Positions 1-9,253 of a stretch of 64,000 nucleotides of DNA are shown here, piece after piece. Within the stretch, counting starts at the first letter, position 1; each line of letters opens with the position of its first letter. Location of the stretch: the NCBI GenBank assembly GCA_028687035.1, contig JAQUAX010000004.1, positions 1 to 64,000 on the forward strand, read 5' to 3'. This stretch comes from Dechloromonas sp. (GTDB taxonomy: Bacteria; Pseudomonadota; Gammaproteobacteria; Burkholderiales; Rhodocyclaceae). Below the pieces are notes generated by a model, which ran no database searches, was not told the origin of the DNA, and was given only the letters and a program-made list of their open reading frames with translations. Position numbers and translations under genes: made by a program.

Positions 1-115
1 GGGGTTTGGAAGATTGACTTGTTTGGCGACTATCAATCTACCAACTCCGAACCCCTGCCTCCTACCTCCGCTTCATACCGTCAAGCGCAGCTTCCCCGGT
101 AAAGCGCGATGAACC

Positions 116-143
116 AAAAAAAACGGGCACCCGAAGGTGCCCG
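116..143 (-). terminator. Rho-independent terminator of the torF-glnK-amtB operon
   Basis: On the minus strand an 8-bp GC-rich stem (CGGGCACC/GGTGCCCG at 124-131 and 136-143) with a 4-base loop is followed by eight T residues (116-123). It lies about 25 bases past the amtB stop codon. The remaining bases 1-115 hold nothing I recognise. Confidence 0.92.
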
Positions 144-167
144 AAGGGAGAGAGACTACGAAACCGC

Positions 168-1670
168 TTAGTGGTGGTAGGCGCTTTCGCCGTGGGAGGT
201 GAGGTCGAGACCTTCGCGCTCCTCGTCTTCCGGCACGCGCAGACCGATCACGATATCGACCAGCTTGTAGGCGACCAGCGACACGACGCCGGACCACACG
301 ACCACGGTGCCGACGCCCCACAGCTGGGAGATCACCTGCGCGGTCATGTCGTAGGCGCCGACGGCGTTGGCGACGTAGTCATAGACGCCGGTACCGCCCA
401 GGGCCGGATCGGCGAACACGCCGGTCAGCACCGCACCGAGGATGCCACCGACGCCATGCACGCCGAACACGTCCAGCGAGTCGTCGGCACCGAGCAGCTT
501 CTTCAGGCCATTGACGCCCCACAGGCAGACGACGCCGGCGAGCAGGCCGATGATGATGGCGCCCATGACGCCGACGAAACCGGCGGCCGGGGTGATCGCG
601 ACGAGACCAGCGACGGCACCCGAGGCGGCGCCCAGCATCGACGGCTTACCCTTGAGCAGCCATTCGGCGAACATCCAGGACAGCGCAGCACAGGCCGTGG
701 CGACCCAGGTGTTGACCATGGCCAGCGCGGCGCCGCCGGAAGCTTCCAGCGCGGAACCCGCGTTGAAGCCGAACCAGCCGAACCACAGCAGCGAAGCACC
801 GATCATCGTGAAGGTCAGGGAGTGCGGGGCCATCGCGACGTTGCCGAGGCCGGTCCGCTTGCCGATCATGTAGGCACCGACCAGGCCGGCGATCGCGGCG
901 TTGATGTGCACCACGGTGCCGCCCGCGAAGTCGAGAGCACCCTTCTGGAACAGGAAGCCCGCGGTCGCGCCGGCCGCTTCGGCGGCGGCGGCATCGGTGT
1001 AGGCATCCGGGCCGGCCCAGTACCAGACCATGTGCGCCATCGGGATGTAGGACAGCGTGAACCAGATCACCATGAAGACCAGGATCGCCGAGAACTTGGC
1101 GCGTTCGGCGAAGGAACCGACGATCAGGCCGCAGGTGATGGCCGCGAAGGCGCCCTGGAAGATCACGAAGATCAGTTCGGAGATCACCACGCCCTTGGAG
1201 AAGGTGGCGCCGACCGATTCGGGCGTGATGCCCTTCAGGAACAGCTTGTCCAGCGTGCCGTAGAACGCGTTGCCCTCGGTGAACGCCGCCGAGTAGCCAT
1301 AAACCACCCAGAGCACGGAGACCAGCGAGAACACGACGAAGACCTGCATCAGCACCGACAGCATGTTCTTCGAGCGGACCAGGCCGCCGTAGAACAGCGC
1401 CAGGCCGGGGATGGACATCAGGATGACCAGCGCGGCGCAGACCATGACCCAGGCGTTGTCGCCCTTGTTGGGAACCGGCGCCGGAGCGGCAGCCTCGGCG
1501 GCGGGTGCGGCGACTGCCGGCGCGGCGGCCGGGGCAGCGGTTTCTGCGGCAGCCGGAGCCGCGGCGGTGGCGACGGCCGGCGTCGGCTCGGCCGCCTTTT
1601 CCTCGGCCCAGGCCGGCGCGCCGAAGGCGACGGCGCCGACCAGCGCGAGCAATGCGAATACGCGTTTCAT
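168..1670 (-). CDS. amtB: Ammonium transporter AmtB
   Basis: This inner-membrane channel conducts ammonium/ammonia and is gated by the PII protein GlnK. The 500-residue product begins with a signal peptide (about 1-22, ending AWA). An unusual Ala/Pro-rich stretch follows (about 24-68), then the Amt core of roughly 11 membrane helices. Family sequences visible include GLVRSKN near the first helices, a conserved His in YIPMAHMVW, and the second pore His in FGVHGVGG. The ATG at 1670 was chosen because GGAGAG lies just upstream; a more upstream ATG has no ribosome site. It follows glnK by 10 bases and is last in an operon under an NtrC/sigma-54 type promoter, so nitrogen limitation should induce it. 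Only the long N-terminal linker is odd. Confidence 0.96.
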   Translation of the reverse strand: MKRVFALLALVGAVAFGAPAWAEEKAAEPTPAVATAAAPAAAETAAPAAAPAVAAPAAEAAAPAPVPNKGDNAWVMVCAALVILMSIPGLALFYGGLVRSKNMLSVLMQVFVVFSLVSVLWVVYGYSAAFTEGNAFYGTLDKLFLKGITPESVGATFSKGVVISELIFVIFQGAFAAITCGLIVGSFAERAKFSAILVFMVIWFTLSYIPMAHMVWYWAGPDAYTDAAAAEAAGATAGFLFQKGALDFAGGTVVHINAAIAGLVGAYMIGKRTGLGNVAMAPHSLTFTMIGASLLWFGWFGFNAGSALEASGGAALAMVNTWVATACAALSWMFAEWLLKGKPSMLGAASGAVAGLVAITPAAGFVGVMGAIIIGLLAGVVCLWGVNGLKKLLGADDSLDVFGVHGVGGILGAVLTGVFADPALGGTGVYDYVANAVGAYDMTAQVISQLWGVGTVVVWSGVVSLVAYKLVDIVIGLRVPEDEEREGLDLTSHGESAYHH

Positions 1671-1680
1671 GGGGCTCTCC

Positions 1681-2043
<363 letters not shown>

Positions 2044-2050
2044 CTAGTTC

Positions 2051-2088
2051 CTTCCCCGCCGGCGCCGGCCGGCGCACCGGCGGGGAAG
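2051..2088 (-). terminator. GC-rich hairpin between the porin gene and glnK
   Basis: A 12-bp inverted repeat (CTTCCCCGCCGG at 2051-2062 against CCGGCGGGGAAG at 2077-2088) follows the porin stop codon. There is no T-run on the minus strand, so full termination is doubtful. It may protect the porin mRNA 3' end or attenuate read-through into glnK-amtB. Confidence 0.5.
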
Positions 2089-2099
2089 TTCAGGATGGC

Positions 2100-2846
2100 T
2101 TAGAAGGTCTTGGAAACCGACAGCACCGCGGTGCCCTTGGCGAGGTTCTTGGAATCGCCGGTGCTGCCGTTGGTCAGCGTGTAGAAGCCCTTGTCGGCAT
2201 TGGTGTCGATGTAGGACAGGCCGAACACGTAGCCGCCGACGTCCTTGGTGACGCCCAGCTTCCAGTCGGTGTAGCTGCCGTCGCTGTAGTTCTTGAAGTT
2301 CAGGTGACCGACGTGGCCGTTGACGCCCCAGCCGTCGCCCAGATCGTAGGCGCCGGACAGGTCCAGGTAGGAAGAGCCCTTGCTGTCGGTCGCGTTGAAG
2401 TAGTCGGTAACGGCATAGGAATACTTCAGGCTCAGGAACTTCCAGCTGACGCCGACGTACAGTTCGCCGTTCTTGACGGTCTTGCCGGCCAGGTCGGTAC
2501 CCGGGTAGTAGTAGTACAGGCCGCCGACGTCCAGACCGTAGTCGCCGAAGCTGGTCTTGTAGCCGCCGTAGAAGTCCATCTCGATGCTGCCGCCCGGATA
2601 GCCGGCCCACTCGCTGACGTTGGAGTTCCAGTTACCGAGGTAGAAGCCGCTCGAGTGAGCGTAGTCGAAGCCGCCCTGGATGGCCGGCTTGCCCCAGGTC
2701 TGTTCGATACCGCGGAAACGGTAGCTGGAGAACAGGCCCAGGTTACCGGTGATGGTGTGCTCGCTGGCCGGGGCGGCCTCCTCGGCGGCGAAGGCCGGGG
2801 CGGCGAAGGCGCCGACGAGAGCCAGGGCGATCAGGGACTTTTTCAT
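2100..2846 (-). CDS. TorF family putative porin
   Basis: The 248-residue precursor has a signal peptide (MKKSLIALALVGAFAAPAFA) and a mature part of alternating, aromatic-rich beta strands (for example GGLYYYYPGTDL, GLSYIDTNADKG). It ends in Phe, as outer-membrane barrels do. It matches the family I know as TorF/Gcw_chp, often found beside glnK-amtB in beta- and gammaproteobacteria, so a role in passage of a small nitrogen compound is likely but unproven. The ATG at 2846 is preceded by AGGAGAG; an in-frame extension upstream lacks such a site and would run into the promoter. It is first in the operon with glnK and amtB. Confidence 0.85.
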   Translation of the reverse strand: MKKSLIALALVGAFAAPAFAAEEAAPASEHTITGNLGLFSSYRFRGIEQTWGKPAIQGGFDYAHSSGFYLGNWNSNVSEWAGYPGGSIEMDFYGGYKTSFGDYGLDVGGLYYYYPGTDLAGKTVKNGELYVGVSWKFLSLKYSYAVTDYFNATDSKGSSYLDLSGAYDLGDGWGVNGHVGHLNFKNYSDGSYTDWKLGVTKDVGGYVFGLSYIDTNADKGFYTLTNGSTGDSKNLAKGTAVLSVSKTF

Positions 2847-2904
2847 GCTTTCTCTCCTGTAGAGCAGTTGAATGACAAAAAGAAAAATTGTGCAGCACAG
2901 CAAT

Positions 2905-2920
2905 AGCAGAAGGCGTGCCA
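2905..2920 (-). promoter_or_regulatory. Sigma-54 promoter of the torF-glnK-amtB operon
   Basis: The minus-strand sequence TGGCACGCCTTCTGCT has the invariant GG-N10-GC of -24/-12 promoters and differs from the consensus TGGCACG-N4-TTGCW at one position. Transcription would start near 2895, about 50 bases before the porin start codon. Confidence 0.85.
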
Positions 2921-2983
2921 GCACGCTTTTCCTTTCAAATTCATCGTGTTGCAACAATAGCCAAAAGTACTACCCGAAACACC

Positions 2984-3000
2984 CGCACCAAGGCGGTGCA
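2984..3000. promoter_or_regulatory. NtrC binding site (enhancer)
   Basis: CGCACCAAGGCGGTGCA is a 17-bp near-palindrome with the NtrC half-sites GCACCA and GGTGC in the correct spacing. It is centred about 97 bp upstream of the expected start of the sigma-54 promoter at 2905-2920, a usual distance for an NtrC enhancer. The site and promoter together predict nitrogen control of the operon. Confidence 0.8.
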
Positions 3001-3092
3001 GTTACAGTCTGTCACGCACCAGCCGCGAGCGGTACCCCGGGCCGCCCCGAAATTCCCCTGTGTTAAACTGCCCGGCCACGGAGGAAACGCCC

Positions 3093-3335
3093 ATGCTCGA
3101 TCCCAAGATCCTGGAAGACTTCGGCGCCAAGATGAGCGCGCTGCTGGCCAATTCGCCGGCCAAGGACATCGAAAAGAACACCCGGGCCCTGCTCGGCGGC
3201 CTGTTCGCCAAGCTCGACCTGGTGACCCGCGAGGAATTCGACGTCCAGGCCCAGGTGCTGGCCCGGACCCGCGACAAGCTGAAGGCGCTCGAGGAGCGCG
3301 TCGAGGCGCTCGAAAAGGCACGCTCGGGCCAGTAG
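3093..3335 (+). CDS. ubiK: Ubiquinone biosynthesis accessory factor UbiK (YqiC/BMFP family)
   Basis: The 80-residue protein starts MLDPKILEDFGAKMSALL and ends in a charged coiled coil (about 45-77: LARTRDKLKALEERVEALEKA). This is the layout of the BMFP/UbiK family, which trimerises, binds lipid and assists the late hydroxylation steps of ubiquinone synthesis. The start at 3093 follows a strong GGAGGAAA; a start 33 bases upstream lacks one. comM begins 3 bases after its stop, so the two are probably cotranscribed. The upstream region (2847-3092) is shared with the divergent nitrogen operon. Confidence 0.88.
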   Translation: MLDPKILEDFGAKMSALLANSPAKDIEKNTRALLGGLFAKLDLVTREEFDVQAQVLARTRDKLKALEERVEALEKARSGQ

Positions 3336-3338
3336 GCC

Positions 3339-4826
3339 ATGGCCCTGGCCGTCGCGCACAGCCGCGGCCTCGACGGCCTTGAGGCGCCGCCGGTCGTCGT
3401 CGAGACGCACCTGGCCAACGGGCTGCCCGCCTTCGCGCTGGTCGGCCTGCCCGACGCCGAAGTGCGCGAGGCGCGCGACCGCGTCCGCGCCGCCATCGTC
3501 AACTCCGGCTTCGAATTCCCCAGCCGCAAGATCACCGTCAATCTGGCGCCGGCCGACCTGCCCAAGGAATCCGGCCGCTTCGACCTGCCGATCGCGCTCG
3601 GCATCCTCGCCGCCAGCGGCCAGCTGCCGGCCGCCGCGCTGGCCGCCCACGAATTCGCCGGCGAACTGTCCTTGTCCGGCGAGCTGCGCCCGGTGCGCGG
3701 CGCGCTGGCGATGGCGCTGCACGCCGCAGGCGGCGGACGCGACTTCGTGCTGCCTGCGGACAGCGCCCGCGAAGCGGCATTGACCGGCGCCGGCAACCTG
3801 CTCGCCGCCGACTCGCTGCTCGCCGTCTGCGCCCACCTGTGCGGCCGCGAACGCCTGGAGCGACCGCCGGTCGCGGTGGACGCCGCCGATGCGCCGGTTT
3901 TCCCCGACCTCGCCGACGTGCGCGGCCAGGCCGCAGCCCGCCGGGCGCTGGAAATCGCCGCGGCCGGCGGCCATTCGCTGCTGATGATCGGGCCGCCGGG
4001 CGCCGGCAAATCGATGCTCGCCGCCCGCCTGCCCGGCCTGTTGCCGCGGCTCGACCCGGACGCCGCCCGCGCCTCGGCCGCCGTGCTGTCGCTGGCCGGC
4101 CGCTTCCGTCCCGCCGAGTTCGGCCGCCCGCCCTACCGCGCGCCGCACCATTCGGCGTCGGCCGTCGCGCTGGTCGGCGGCGGCAACCCGCCGCGGCCGG
4201 GCGAGATCAGCCTGGCCCACCACGGCGTGCTCTTCCTCGACGAGCTGCCGGAATTCGACCGCAAGGTGCTCGAAAGCCTGCGCGAACCGCTCGAAACCGG
4301 CCGCATCCACATCGCGCGCGCCGCCCGCCAGGCCGAGTTCCCGGCCGCATTCCAGCTGGTCGCCGCGATGAATCCCTGTCCCTGCGGCCGCCACGGCAGC
4401 CCCGAATGCGCCTGCACGCCCGACCAGGTCGCCCGCTACCGCGGCCGGCTGTCCGGCCCGCTGCTCGACCGCATCGACCTGATCGTCGAGGTGCCGGCGC
4501 TGCCCGCCGACGAACTGGCCGGACGACCGGACGGAGAGGATACGGCGACGGTCCGCACCCGCACCGCTGCCGCGGCCGAACGCCAGCAACTGCGCCAGGG
4601 CAAGCCCAACGCCCGGCTCGAAGGGCGGGAAATCGACGCCTGCTGCACGACCGACGCCGACGGCACGAAACTGTTGCGCCAAGCCGCCGAGCGGCTCGGT
4701 CTGTCGGCCCGCGGCTGGCACCGCATCCTGCGGGTCGCGCGGACCATCGCCGATCTCGCCGGCAGCACGGAACTTCGCGCGCCGCACGTGGCCGAAGCCA
4801 TCCAATACCGACGCCACGCCCAGTGA
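3339..4826 (+). CDS. comM: YifB/ComM family Mg-chelatase-like AAA+ ATPase
   Basis: The 495-residue protein has the family's three parts. These are an N-terminal Lon-protease-like domain (MALAVAHSRGLDGLEAP..., about 1-180), a Mg-chelatase ATPase domain with Walker A GPPGAGKS at 218-225 and Walker B LFLDELPEF, and a C-terminal Mg_chelatase_C helical domain. A Cys-rich insert (NPCPCGRHGSPECAC) is typical. In naturally competent bacteria ComM is a branch-migration helicase that extends recombination during transformation. Many non-competent species also carry it. Its stop overlaps the GTG start of the next gene by 3 bases, so the two are translationally coupled. Confidence 0.93.
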   Translation: MALAVAHSRGLDGLEAPPVVVETHLANGLPAFALVGLPDAEVREARDRVRAAIVNSGFEFPSRKITVNLAPADLPKESGRFDLPIALGILAASGQLPAAALAAHEFAGELSLSGELRPVRGALAMALHAAGGGRDFVLPADSAREAALTGAGNLLAADSLLAVCAHLCGRERLERPPVAVDAADAPVFPDLADVRGQAAARRALEIAAAGGHSLLMIGPPGAGKSMLAARLPGLLPRLDPDAARASAAVLSLAGRFRPAEFGRPPYRAPHHSASAVALVGGGNPPRPGEISLAHHGVLFLDELPEFDRKVLESLREPLETGRIHIARAARQAEFPAAFQLVAAMNPCPCGRHGSPECACTPDQVARYRGRLSGPLLDRIDLIVEVPALPADELAGRPDGEDTATVRTRTAAAAERQQLRQGKPNARLEGREIDACCTTDADGTKLLRQAAERLGLSARGWHRILRVARTIADLAGSTELRAPHVAEAIQYRRHAQ

Positions 4827-6022
4827 CCGATTCCAAGCAAAACACCCGCGGCATCGCGATGCTGCTCGCCTCCCTGTCGGCGCTCGGCCCGTTCGCGATC
4901 GACACCTACCTGCCGTCCTTCCCGGAAATCGCCGAAACGCTGCAGGCGACGCCGCTGCAGGTCCAGCAGACGCTGTCCGCCTACCTGTTCTCGTTCGCCG
5001 TGATGACGCTGTGGCACGGCGCGATCTCCGACCGCTTCGGCCGCCGCCGGGTGATCCTGGTCGCCCTCGCGCTGTTCGGGCTGGCCTCGGCCGGCTGCAC
5101 GCTGGCGACGCGCATCGAGCACCTGTGGTTCTGGCGCGCGATGCAGGGCGTCTCGGCCGGCGCCGGCATCGTGATCAGCCGGGCCATCGTCCGCGACCTC
5201 TACGACGGCGCCGCGGCGCAGCGCCTGATGGCGCAGATCACGATGATGTTCGCGCTGGCCCCCGCCATCGCGCCGGTGATCGGCGGCTGGCTGCAGACCT
5301 GGTTCGGCTGGCGGGCCGTTTTCGTGTTCCTGACGCTGTCGACCGCGGGATTGTGGCTGGCCTGCCGCAAGCTGCTGCCCGAGACGCTGCCGCCGGAAAG
5401 GCGCCAGTCGCTGCAGCCCGCCTACCTCGGCCGGACCTACTGGAAGGTGCTGACCTCGCCCGGCTTCCTGCTCGCCTGCGCCGCGCTGTCGCTGAATTTC
5501 GCCGGTTTCTTCGTCTATGTGCTGTCGGCGCCGGTTTTCCTGATGCGCCACCTCGGCCTGCCGGAAACCGCCTTCCTGTGGCTGTTCGGCCCGGCGATGG
5601 GCGGCCTGATGAGCGGCGCCTGGCTGGCCGGCCGCCTGGCCGGACGGGTGTCGCCGGGCCGCTGCATCGCGCTCGGCTACGCGGTGATGGCCGGTGCCGC
5701 GCTGCTCAATCTGACGGTGAACCTGACGCTGCCGCCGGGCCTGCCGTGGAGTGTCGCGCCGCTGTTCGTCTACACCACCGGAATGTCGCTGGCGATGCCC
5801 AGCCTGACGCTGTTCGCACTCGACCCCTTCCCCGCCCAGCGCGGCCTGGCCGCGTCCTGCCAGACCTTCTTCCAGTCGGCGTCGAACGGCGTCGCCGCGG
5901 CGCTGATCGCGCCGCTGCTGTGGGGCTCGACGCTGACGCTGGCGCTCGGCATGGCCGGGCTGATGGCGCTCGGCAGCCTGGCCGCGCTGGCCCGCCAGCG
6001 TTTCGCCGCTCAGACCCGGTAA
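4823..6022 (+). CDS. Bcr/CflA family multidrug efflux MFS transporter
   Basis: This 399-residue inner-membrane protein has about 12 membrane helices. It opens with the subfamily signature [21 protein letters not shown], and motif A appears as [17 protein letters not shown] between helices 2 and 3. Bcr/CflA proteins are proton-driven exporters of drugs such as bicyclomycin, chloramphenicol or sulfonamides; the actual substrate cannot be read from the sequence. The GTG start overlaps the comM stop (GTGA), which fixes it. The 3' end overlaps the convergent chemoreceptor gene by 13 bases. Confidence 0.9.
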   Translation: MTDSKQNTRGIAMLLASLSALGPFAIDTYLPSFPEIAETLQATPLQVQQTLSAYLFSFAVMTLWHGAISDRFGRRRVILVALALFGLASAGCTLATRIEHLWFWRAMQGVSAGAGIVISRAIVRDLYDGAAAQRLMAQITMMFALAPAIAPVIGGWLQTWFGWRAVFVFLTLSTAGLWLACRKLLPETLPPERRQSLQPAYLGRTYWKVLTSPGFLLACAALSLNFAGFFVYVLSAPVFLMRHLGLPETAFLWLFGPAMGGLMSGAWLAGRLAGRVSPGRCIALGYAVMAGAALLNLTVNLTLPPGLPWSVAPLFVYTTGMSLAMPSLTLFALDPFPAQRGLAASCQTFFQSASNGVAAALIAPLLWGSTLTLALGMAGLMALGSLAALARQRFAAQTR

Positions 6023-7623
6023 CGGGCCGCCGTTTCCCGCAACCGGACGACGATTCCGGCCAGCTCGCGGGACAGCGCGGCGGTCTGCTCGGCGCTGCGG
6101 CAGTTCTGCTCGCTGATCTGGGCGACCTGCTCGACCCGGCCGGCGATGTCGTTGCTGGCCTGGCCCTGCTCGCGCAGCGCCGCCGAAATGGCATTGACCT
6201 CTTCCTCGACGCGGGCGACGTCGGCCTTGATCCGGCTCACCGCGCCGACCGCCTCGTCGGCGCCGTTCATGCCGCTCTCGACCTGGCCGACCGAAACCGC
6301 CATCTGCGAACCGGCCGCGGCCGTACCGCTCTGGATCGCGGTGATCTTCGCGGAAATGTCCTGAGTCGCCAGCGCCGTGCGTTCGGCCAGCTTGCGCACC
6401 TCGTCGGCAACGACGGCGAAGCCGCGACCCTGCTCGCCGGCCCGGGCCGCCTCGATCGCGGCGTTCAGCGCGAGCAGGTTGGTCTGGTCCGCGACGTCGC
6501 GGATGACCTGGACGATCGACGTGATTTCGCGTGAGGCGACGCCGAGCGTGTCGATCGATGCGGCCGTTTCCTCGATCTTGGCGCCGATTGCGCGAATCTG
6601 GTTGATCGTCCGCTCCATCACCGCGCCGCCTTCCTCGGCGACGACGTCGGAATCCCGCGCCGCCTCGGCCAGCGCCTGCGCATTGTCGGCGACCTGGTTG
6701 ATGCTGACGGTCAGCTGTTCGACCGAGGCCGCCATCGCCGATGCGGTTTCCGACTGCTCGCCGGAACTGCCGGCGACCTGGGCCGCCGCGCTGGCCAGCT
6801 GGCTGGCCATGTCCGCCACCTGGGCGATCGCCGTCGTGAATTCGCGCAGCGTGTCGCGCATCGATGCGGTCAGCGCATCGACGGCACCGGCCGTCGCCGC
6901 CAGTTCGTCCCGACCGTCCAGGCCGATCGGCTGCGTGAAATCGCGCGTCGAGACGACGCGGGCGACGGCGTCGCGCATGGTGCGCAGCGGGACGACCACG
7001 CTGCGGAACATCATCACGCCGATGCCGATGCCTATCCCCGCGGCGATCGCCAGGGCGAGCACCTGCGTCGTCCAGGCCGAACTGCGGAGTTCCGCCGCCT
7101 CGGCACTCAGGCGGTCGGTGTTGGCGACGGCGTCCTCGACGATGCGGTCGATCGCCGGCAACAGGGTCCGGAAAGCCTTGCGCTGCTCGTTGCGGAAATA
7201 GGCCAGCGCCTTGTCCATGTCGCCGGCGCGGACCATGGTCACCAGCTGGTCGTGCGTTTTCAGGTAGACGTCGAGCGCCTGCCGGTAGGCCTCGAACAGC
7301 TGCTTCTGCTCGTCGCGCTCGATCCGGGCAGCGAATTCGCTCTCGAATTTCTTCAGGTCGTCGAAATTCTTCTTCTGGCGGCCCAGCGTCTCGTCAATCT
7401 CGTCCTTGCTGCGGATGATCAGCAACTGGGTCTCGCGGTTGCGGAAATCGATGATCTCGGCCCGCATCGCGCCCGAGTAGCGGACGCCGGGCAATTCCCG
7501 GGCGACGATGTGCCCGGTGATCTCGCCGACCTGGCCGAGCTGGTTCAACGCAATGCCACCGGTCGCCGAAATCAGCACCAGGAAAGCCGCGATGGAGACA
7601 ACGATCTTTTGCGATACGGTCAT
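6010..7623 (-). CDS. Methyl-accepting chemotaxis protein
   Basis: This 537-residue receptor has a first membrane helix (about 6-28), a periplasmic four-helix-bundle type sensor (4HB_MCP, to about 180), a second helix (about 185-208), a HAMP domain and a long cytoplasmic coiled coil. The conserved signalling tip is seen as [22 protein letters not shown]. No C-terminal CheR/CheB-binding pentapeptide is present; the protein ends AARYRV, so methylation may need help from other receptors. The ligand is unknown. GAGGGGAAG precedes the ATG. It stands alone, without che genes nearby, and overlaps the convergent exporter gene by 13 bases. Confidence 0.93.
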   Translation of the reverse strand: MTVSQKIVVSIAAFLVLISATGGIALNQLGQVGEITGHIVARELPGVRYSGAMRAEIIDFRNRETQLLIIRSKDEIDETLGRQKKNFDDLKKFESEFAARIERDEQKQLFEAYRQALDVYLKTHDQLVTMVRAGDMDKALAYFRNEQRKAFRTLLPAIDRIVEDAVANTDRLSAEAAELRSSAWTTQVLALAIAAGIGIGIGVMMFRSVVVPLRTMRDAVARVVSTRDFTQPIGLDGRDELAATAGAVDALTASMRDTLREFTTAIAQVADMASQLASAAAQVAGSSGEQSETASAMAASVEQLTVSINQVADNAQALAEAARDSDVVAEEGGAVMERTINQIRAIGAKIEETAASIDTLGVASREITSIVQVIRDVADQTNLLALNAAIEAARAGEQGRGFAVVADEVRKLAERTALATQDISAKITAIQSGTAAAGSQMAVSVGQVESGMNGADEAVGAVSRIKADVARVEEEVNAISAALREQGQASNDIAGRVEQVAQISEQNCRSAEQTAALSRELAGIVVRLRETAARYRV

Positions 7624-7692
7624 GACACTTCCCCTCTTTGTTGTTCGACGGGGCGGCCATGGCCGGCGCGCACCGCCGGTTTTCCCGATCCG

Positions 7693-8085
7693 TCAGGACT
7701 GCTGCCAGGGCAAGCCGCGGCAACGCCAGCCGCCCAGCGTGCCGCGGTGGAAATCCTCGTCGAGCGCTCCTTCGAATCCTTCCAGCACGTTGATGACCCG
7801 GGTGAAGCCGGCCGCCTCCAGCGCCTCGCCGGCGAATACCGAACGGTGGCCGCTGCGGCAGATCAGCAGCACCGGCCGCTCGAGGTCGTTGCGGACCAGG
7901 CGCTTCACCTTGGCGGCGAATTCCGGGTCGATTTCCCAGTCCGGCGCTTCCTGCCACGCGACGTGCTCGGCGCCGACCGGGTGGCCGACGTACATGTGTT
8001 CGATCTCGGTACGGCAATCGACGAGGACGGCATCGGGGGTCGTTTGCAGGAAATCGTGGGCGGCCTGGGGATCGAGGTGCTGCAT
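7693..8085 (-). CDS. Single-domain rhodanese-like protein
   Basis: This 130-residue cytoplasmic protein is one rhodanese domain. The active-site loop LLICRSGHRS carries the catalytic Cys that would hold a persulfide, and the early DCRTEIEHMYVGHPVGAEHV motif is typical. Such proteins move sulfane sulfur between thiosulfate, cyanide and protein acceptors. No signal peptide is present. It is a single gene between the chemoreceptor and a divergent lipoprotein gene. The sulfur-relay character of nearby DsrE-like proteins is suggestive, but no partner can be assigned. Confidence 0.88.
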   Translation of the reverse strand: MQHLDPQAAHDFLQTTPDAVLVDCRTEIEHMYVGHPVGAEHVAWQEAPDWEIDPEFAAKVKRLVRNDLERPVLLICRSGHRSVFAGEALEAAGFTRVINVLEGFEGALDEDFHRGTLGGWRCRGLPWQQS

Positions 8086-8176
8086 GGTCGTGCTTTTTCT
8101 GGTTGTCGAATGGGTTCATTATGAGTTCAGGATGGGGAAGGCGTAAACTTTGCCCATCCGACACCCGGGAATCGCC

Positions 8177-8671
8177 ATGACCCTGCCCCGCTGGCTCACC
8201 GCCCTCGCCTCCGCCGTCCTCGCCGCCGTGCTGCCGGCCTGCGACGCGATCAACCTGCCGGAAATCAAGCCGGGCATCACGAACCAGGCGGAAGTGCGCC
8301 AGCGCATGGGCGAACCCGGCTTCGTGCATTGGAACGACGACGGCACGGCGACCTGGGAATACACCCGGCAGCCGAACGGCATGCAATGCTGGATGATCAG
8401 CTTCGACCACGCCGAGATCGTCAGCCGGCTGGAGCAGGTGCTGACGCCGGCCAACTTCGCGAAGGTCCGCGACGGCATGAGCAAGGACGACGTCCGCCGC
8501 CTGCTCGGCGCCCCCGCGTCCAAAGTCACCTACCGCAACCTGCGCGAGGAAGTCTGGGAATGGCGCATCGAAGGCGACGTGCCGATCGAGGAAACCTATT
8601 TCGGCGTGCATTTCGACACCGACCACGGCGGCGTCAAGAAAACCTCGCGCCGCGTGCACCAGCGCGGCTAG
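8177..8671 (+). CDS. BamE/OmlA-like outer-membrane lipoprotein
   Basis: This 164-residue precursor has a lipoprotein signal ending in the lipobox LPAC. It then shows two SmpA/OmlA-like repeats, each with a 'GMS.DDVRRLLGAP' type turn (ITNQAEVRQRMGEP and MSKDDVRRLLGAPASK) followed by a W-x-Y or W-x-W strand. BamE proteins assist the barrel assembly machine; this may be a paralog rather than the essential BamE. The ATG at 8177 gives a proper signal peptide; a TTG 27 bases upstream is possible but less likely. It ends directly against the convergent mobA stop. Confidence 0.72.
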   Translation: MTLPRWLTALASAVLAAVLPACDAINLPEIKPGITNQAEVRQRMGEPGFVHWNDDGTATWEYTRQPNGMQCWMISFDHAEIVSRLEQVLTPANFAKVRDGMSKDDVRRLLGAPASKVTYRNLREEVWEWRIEGDVPIEETYFGVHFDTDHGGVKKTSRRVHQRG

Positions 8672-9253
8672 TCAGTCCCCGAAGCGGGCCAGGTCGGCCA
8701 GCGTGTTGAGGTTTTCGAAGGCCTCGGCCCGGTCGGAAAAATCCACCTCGACCGCGTTCAGCGTCGCGACCCAGCCCATGAAGCGGCGCTCGCCGCTCGC
8801 CAGCCAGGCGCTGAGCCCCGGCAGCAGCCCGCGCCGGCACAGGCAGAACACCGGATGCACGCGTTCGCCGGCGCGAACCAGCGCAAGGTCGGCGCCGGCT
8901 GCGGTCAACCCGGCGTAAAGCCGGGAAACCAGGTCTTCCGGCAGGAAGGGCGAATCGCAGGGCGCCGTCGCGACCAGCGGATGCGTCGCCGCCGACAGCG
9001 CGGCGTGCAGCCCGGCCAGCGGCCCGGCGAAATCCGGTACGGCGTCGGCGACGACGCGGTAGCCGAAGGCCGCGTAGCGTTCCCGGTTGCGGTTGGCACT
9101 GATCAGCAGCTCGTCGACCTGCGGCGCCAGCCGTTCGGCGACCCACTGCGCCAGCGGCCTGCCGCGCAGCGGCTGCAGGCCCTTGTCGTTGCCGTCCATG
9201 CGCCGGCCCAGGCCGCCGGCCAGCACGACGCCGGTGATCGCCTCGCTGCGCAT
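8672..9253 (-). CDS. mobA: Molybdenum cofactor guanylyltransferase MobA
   Basis: MobA links GMP from GTP to molybdopterin to make the guanine dinucleotide cofactor used by DMSO-reductase family enzymes such as formate dehydrogenase. The 193-residue protein has the nucleotide-binding start GVVLAGGLGRRMDGNDKGL and the metal-binding APCDSPFLP. The start at 9253 shares one base with the stop of the DsrE-like gene (TGATG), so translation is coupled. Placement at the end of the leftward gene series that begins with the formate dehydrogenase fits its job in cofactor supply. Confidence 0.94.
   Translation of the reverse strand: MRSEAITGVVLAGGLGRRMDGNDKGLQPLRGRPLAQWVAERLAPQVDELLISANRNRERYAAFGYRVVADAVPDFAGPLAGLHAALSAATHPLVATAPCDSPFLPEDLVSRLYAGLTAAGADLALVRAGERVHPVFCLCRRGLLPGLSAWLASGERRFMGWVATLNAVEVDFSDRAEAFENLNTLADLARFGD

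Noticed and set aside
2866-2897. Hairpin and T-rich tract upstream of the porin gene looking like a terminator
   Set aside because: The loop would be a single base, and the stretch lies in the expected 5' leader of the sigma-54 transcript.
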